Position numbers and translations under genes: made by a program
NCBI GenBank assembly: GCA_017961625.1
Contig: JAGCWY010000098.1
Location: 1 to 64,000 of the forward strand
From: Ruminococcus sp.
GTDB lineage: Bacteria > Bacillota > Clostridia > Oscillospirales > Ruminococcaceae
DNA length: 64,000 nt
Reading direction: 5' to 3'
The notes under the pieces: model-generated
What the model saw: only the letters and a program-made list of their open reading frames with translations
Databases searched by the model: none
What the model was told of the DNA's origin: nothing
Shown here: positions 61,168 to 64,000 of the stretch, piece by piece
How positions within the stretch are numbered: position 1 is the stretch's first letter
Layout of the letters: every line of letters begins with the position of its first letter

Positions 61168-62559
61168 ATGCTAACCGGTACACCCTTTATACCCGAGACA
61201 ATCACCGTACATTTGGGTTTCCCGGATTCTCCAGCGCCCGATGTTGAGGTAGACTTTCCGTCCTACGTAAAGAATGTGGCTTCCAGCGAGATATACCCCA
61301 CATGGAACGTGAGTGCTCTCAGGGCTAATATATATGCTATAGTATCCTTTGCCCTAAACCGTATTTATACCGAGTGGTATCGGTCAAGGGGCTATAACTT
61401 TGATATAACCGCGACTACACAGTATGATCAAAAGTTCATAAACGGCAGGGAGTATTTCGAGAATATCAGTTATCTCGTTGACGACTTGTTTAACGATTAC
61501 GTGAGGAGAAAGGGAAGCATCGAGCCCTTGTTCACTGCCTTCTGCAACGGTACTACCTCCACTTGTAACGGGCTTTCACAATGGGGGACTCAGGCTCTTG
61601 CGGAGAGGGGGTACGATTCCTTTGAGATACTGAAATATTACTATGGCGATGACATAGAGATAGTCAGCGACGCTCCAGTTAAAACAGCCATGCCCTCCTA
61701 TCCAGGGGCAGAGCTGAGAAATGGCTCATTTGGAAACGATGTTAAGTTCGTACAGGTATGGCTGAACCGAATATCTGGAAACTTTCCTGCGATACCGAAG
61801 ATACCAGCTGCAGACGGCATATTTGATACTCCTACTGAAGCGGCTGTGAAGAAGTTTCAGCAGGTGTTCGGACTGGAGGAGACTGGAGCAGTTGATACAG
61901 CCACGTGGTACAGGATAACATACATTTATACCAGCGTCAAGCACCTTGCAGAGCTGGACTCCGAAGGAGTACACTTTGAGGAGATAATGCCCCGCTTCAC
62001 TGAGGATCTTAGTATAGGTATGCAGTCTATAGAGGTTAGTATCCTGCAATATTACCTTTCAGTAATAGGTGCTTACTACGAGGCAGTCATACCTGTGGAG
62101 GTGACAGGATATTTCGGCGAACAGACTGAGCGCTCACTCAAATCATTCCAGCGAGTATTTGGGCTGCCACAGACAGGGATCGCTGACAGAGCTACACGTA
62201 ATGACCTTTACCGTGCCTACCAGGGCATAGTCGAGAGTGTGCCGCCTAAATATACTTACGTTGCGATATATCCGGGAACAGTTCTCAGAGAGGGAGCCAG
62301 TGGCGATTCTGTGAAAATAATACAGCAGTATCTGACCTATATAAACAGGAGCTATACGAATATACCAGCTGTCAGTGAAACAGGCTATTTCGGACCTCTT
62401 ACAAAACAGTCCGTGATGGCTTTTCAACGCCAGTTCGACATTGATCCCTCGGGTATAGTTGGAGCTGTTACATGGGATAAGATAGCAGAAGTGTATTCAG
62501 ACCTCCGCTATGGCTTCGACAAGCGTCCCTATCAGAATCCTGGCTATACCATCAAGTAA
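61168..62559 (+). CDS. SpoIID-like domain protein with three peptidoglycan-binding domains
   Basis: The N-terminal part (about 1-175) has a segment resembling the SpoIID/LytB fold: FALNRIYTEWYRSRGYNFD, TATTQYDQKF, FCNGTTSTCNGLSQWGTQAL, YDSFEILKYYYG. SpoIID trims peptidoglycan during engulfment in spore formers. Three peptidoglycan-binding (PGB_1) domains follow at about 185-265, 285-350 and 370-440, each with an ...AVKKFQ/SLKSFQ/SVMAFQ signature and GLPQTG-type ending. No signal peptide is seen. The 463-residue protein starts after AAAGGAG. Its role in sporulation is uncertain. Confidence 0.82.
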   Translation: MLTGTPFIPETITVHLGFPDSPAPDVEVDFPSYVKNVASSEIYPTWNVSALRANIYAIVSFALNRIYTEWYRSRGYNFDITATTQYDQKFINGREYFENISYLVDDLFNDYVRRKGSIEPLFTAFCNGTTSTCNGLSQWGTQALAERGYDSFEILKYYYGDDIEIVSDAPVKTAMPSYPGAELRNGSFGNDVKFVQVWLNRISGNFPAIPKIPAADGIFDTPTEAAVKKFQQVFGLEETGAVDTATWYRITYIYTSVKHLAELDSEGVHFEEIMPRFTEDLSIGMQSIEVSILQYYLSVIGAYYEAVIPVEVTGYFGEQTERSLKSFQRVFGLPQTGIADRATRNDLYRAYQGIVESVPPKYTYVAIYPGTVLREGASGDSVKIIQQYLTYINRSYTNIPAVSETGYFGPLTKQSVMAFQRQFDIDPSGIVGAVTWDKIAEVYSDLRYGFDKRPYQNPGYTIK

Positions 62560-62778
62560 CTGATATTGATATTCATTTTGAAAAGTTCTTCTATAAGGAG
62601 CTGGAATGAGCACTTATTAAACGTAATCAAAAGCCGTTAAATATAAACAAGATACACCCAAAGTGGGGTATTTGCCAGGATTAAAAGTATTGCTCACAGG
62701 AACTGAGTGCATGGCGTGTTACGCTTTTGCCTGACAAAATATGAGTACTGAGTTTGAATTTGAACGGAGCTGATACTA

Positions 62779-63285
62779 TTGCCATATACAGATGAACAGA
62801 AAAAGGAACATATACGGGAGCTTCAGACTTATCTCTACGGGATATCCCTGTTTGATAAGAGAATACCACAAGTGCTTCCTGACGGAGTATACGACAAATA
62901 CACTGAACAGGCTGTTGAAGCCTTTCAGCGAGCCTACGGACTTCCTGAAACAGGTGAGACCGATACTGCCACATGGGACAGGATAACAGCGATATATCGT
63001 GATTATCTTGAAAAGACGCCAGCAGCTTATCATGTCTTTCCGTCGAGGAGCTTCACGGTATGCGAGGGCGACAGCGGCGAGCTAGTATATATAATTCAGG
63101 CTATGCTGTGGAAGGCTGCAGGACGTTTTGACAATATGCCTAGAGTGAAGGTCAGCGGTGAGTTTGACGGTGGGACGGCAAAGGCAGTTAGCTTTTTTCG
63201 GAGTTGCTGTGGCCTATCGGACGAAAGTTCGGTGGACTGTCTTACATGGAATATGCTGGTACGTTTCCTTGAACAGAGAGTTTAG
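62779..63285 (+). CDS. Protein with two peptidoglycan-binding domains
   Basis: The 168-residue protein is made of two PGB_1-like domains: residues about 10-80 (AVEAFQRAYGLPETGETDTATWDRI) and about 85-165, less well conserved (AVSFFRSCCGLSDESSVDCLTWNML). No signal peptide is visible. It starts at TTG 62779 after CGGAG (62765-62769). It is 219 bases after the SpoIID-like gene and looks like a shortened relative of its C-terminal part. Confidence 0.78.
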   Translation: MPYTDEQKKEHIRELQTYLYGISLFDKRIPQVLPDGVYDKYTEQAVEAFQRAYGLPETGETDTATWDRITAIYRDYLEKTPAAYHVFPSRSFTVCEGDSGELVYIIQAMLWKAAGRFDNMPRVKVSGEFDGGTAKAVSFFRSCCGLSDESSVDCLTWNMLVRFLEQRV

Positions 63286-63384
63286 CATTAGAATTAATAG
63301 AAGATTCTAATAACAAATGATTAAATAAAGCTAGCTGAAAAGTCCACCTAAAGGTGAATATTTGTTGATGTTATACTTAATGTG

Positions 63385-63413
63385 TTGACAATTTGTGAAA
63401 GATGTTATATTAT
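63385..63413 (+). promoter_or_regulatory. Promoter for the small secreted Cys-rich protein
   Basis: TTGACA (63385-63390) and TATTAT (63408-63413) are 17 bases apart. It gives a leader of about 130 bases, which includes a hairpin at 63509-63524 with a GCAA loop. Confidence 0.8.
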
Positions 63414-63508
63414 ATATTCATAACTCACTTAGGCGACATCAATAATATATACACGCAGAAACGGATAACAGCATACGAAAGATCAAACTATTTCATCATC
63501 ACACCAAT

Positions 63509-63524
63509 AAGACCGCAAGGTCTT
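63509..63524 (+). other. GNRA-loop hairpin in a 5' leader
   Basis: AAGACC (63509-63514) and GGTCTT (63519-63524) pair around the loop GCAA. It stands 27 bases before the start codon of the secreted peptide gene and has no T tract. Confidence 0.6.
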
Positions 63525-63551
63525 AAATCTAAAGTAAAGGAAGTAAAAATT

Positions 63552-63782
63552 ATGAAAAAAGCAATCAAAAGAATCTCGGCAATCGCAATGGCACTCACTC
63601 TTCTCAGCACAGGAGCAGCAGCTACAAAGTCAATAGCACCACAGGCTGCAAAACCAATGACAGCACAAGCTATCTGTCAATATCATCATGGTACTTACGT
63701 ACAGGGATATTATATCAATAATAGGTACTGGGACTCAAAAACCAAGTGCTGGCGTTGCAAATGCTGTAACCAGCCTGTATGA
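63552..63782 (+). CDS. Small secreted Cys-rich protein
   Basis: The 76-residue protein has a signal peptide of about 24 residues (MKKAIKRISAIAMALTLLST...) with an Ala-rich end, a short Ala/Pro/Lys segment, and a compact C-terminal part of about 35 residues with five Cys, a His pair (CQYHHGTYVQGYY) and KCWRCKCCNQ. I chose ATG 63552 after AAAGG (63536-63540); an upstream longer frame lacks a binding site. I do not recognise the family. It could be a metal-binding, disulfide-stabilised or antimicrobial peptide. Confidence 0.75.
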   Translation: MKKAIKRISAIAMALTLLSTGAAATKSIAPQAAKPMTAQAICQYHHGTYVQGYYINNRYWDSKTKCWRCKCCNQPV

Positions 63783-63810
63783 AATTGACTATTTTGTACT
63801 GTAAATATTC

Positions 63811-63843
63811 AAAGCTCTTCTCAGTTCGAGGGGAGCTTTTTTT
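63811..63843 (+). terminator. Rho-independent terminator of the Cys-rich protein gene
   Basis: AAAGCTCTTC and GGGGAGCTTT pair (with one mismatch) around a short loop; a T tract of seven follows to 63843. Confidence 0.85.
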
Positions 63844-63947
63844 GTCCGGATAAAGAATAAGTCTACAGCTATGTTATCTGTCATTCATAATGTTTAGATA
63901 CACTAGATATTATTTATGTATAAGTTTAGATAAGTGCCGAAAATGGC

Positions 63948-63976
63948 TTGACAAAAGATTATTTAAGTGATATAAT
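63948..63976 (+). promoter_or_regulatory. Consensus promoter reading out of the window
   Basis: TTGACA (63948-63953) and TATAAT (63971-63976) are 17 bases apart. Transcription would start near 63983, where CTAC (63979-63982) can pair with GTAG (63993-63996). The transcript continues beyond the window. Confidence 0.8.
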
Positions 63977-64000
63977 AGCTACATGAACTCACGTAGAGGT

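Noticed and set aside
63402..63551. N-terminal extension of the Cys-rich protein from 63402
   Set aside because: It lies in the transcript leader right after the promoter, has no binding site, and would bury the signal peptide inside the protein.
1..64000. CRISPR array, prophage or insertion sequence
   Set aside because: No regularly spaced direct repeats, no transposase or phage structural genes and no target-site duplications were seen.

Overview
The window looks like a chromosomal segment of a Gram-positive anaerobe of the Clostridia, most likely a Ruminococcus or close Oscillospiraceae relative. The main evidence is a secreted esterase with a dockerin module of the Ruminococcus cellulosome kind, clostridial-type housekeeping gene order (trmFO-plsX-rnc-smc-ftsY; nadD-yqeK-LCP-rsfS; dnaG-rpoD), AGGAGG ribosome binding sites, many TTG/GTG starts, and many promoters matching TTGACA-N17-TATAAT. 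I see no tRNA or rRNA gene, CRISPR array, prophage or intact insertion sequence.

Layout. Positions 1-25250 are almost all + strand housekeeping genes: the end of rpmI, rplT, an rRNA/tRNA methyltransferase, a dCMP-deaminase-like gene, topA, trmFO, plsX, rnc, a radical SAM gene, smc, ftsY, a RdgB-type pyrophosphatase, yhbY, a flavoprotein, a fused nadD-yqeK, an LCP cell-wall gene, rsfS, leuS, rpsU, a YqeG-type phosphatase, aroQ, an aminopeptidase, efp and an acidic zinc-ribbon gene. Positions 25300-26800 hold an ECF sigma factor, its anti-sigma factor and a small membrane protein. From 26800 to 46800 the genes lie on the - strand: an ANTAR regulator next to a glutamine-synthetase-like gene that lacks several metal ligands, small accessory genes, ychF, a c-di-GMP phosphodiesterase carrying a beta-solenoid-like tail, rpoD, dnaG, an HD phosphohydrolase, a YigZ protein, rpmE, a large membrane protein, a phosphohexomutase, a TM2 protein, pfkA and a second GGDEF/EAL protein. 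Positions 47100-51500 (+) hold a two-component system, a candidate small RNA, a SAM-I riboswitch with metK, and a hypothetical gene. Positions 52000-56400 (+) hold the dockerin esterase and a membrane-anchored hydrolase. Positions 56400-60330 (-) hold a cyclophilin, a Thr-rich anchored protein, a membrane protein and a spermidine-synthase-like membrane fusion. Positions 60470-63800 (+) hold peptidoglycan-binding/SpoIID-like genes and a tiny secreted Cys-rich peptide.

How the genes work together. The first half supports replication, translation, RNA processing, chromosome segregation and protein targeting. The - strand block joins nitrogen sensing, carbon flux (pfkA, phosphohexomutase) and c-di-GMP breakdown. 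The right end is directed at the cell surface and at plant polysaccharide. The most unusual items are the degenerate glutamine synthetase/ANTAR pair, the EAL-solenoid protein, the C-rich-loop small RNA candidate upstream of the metK riboswitch, FtsY with its acidic domain at the C-terminus, and the small Cys-rich secreted peptide.
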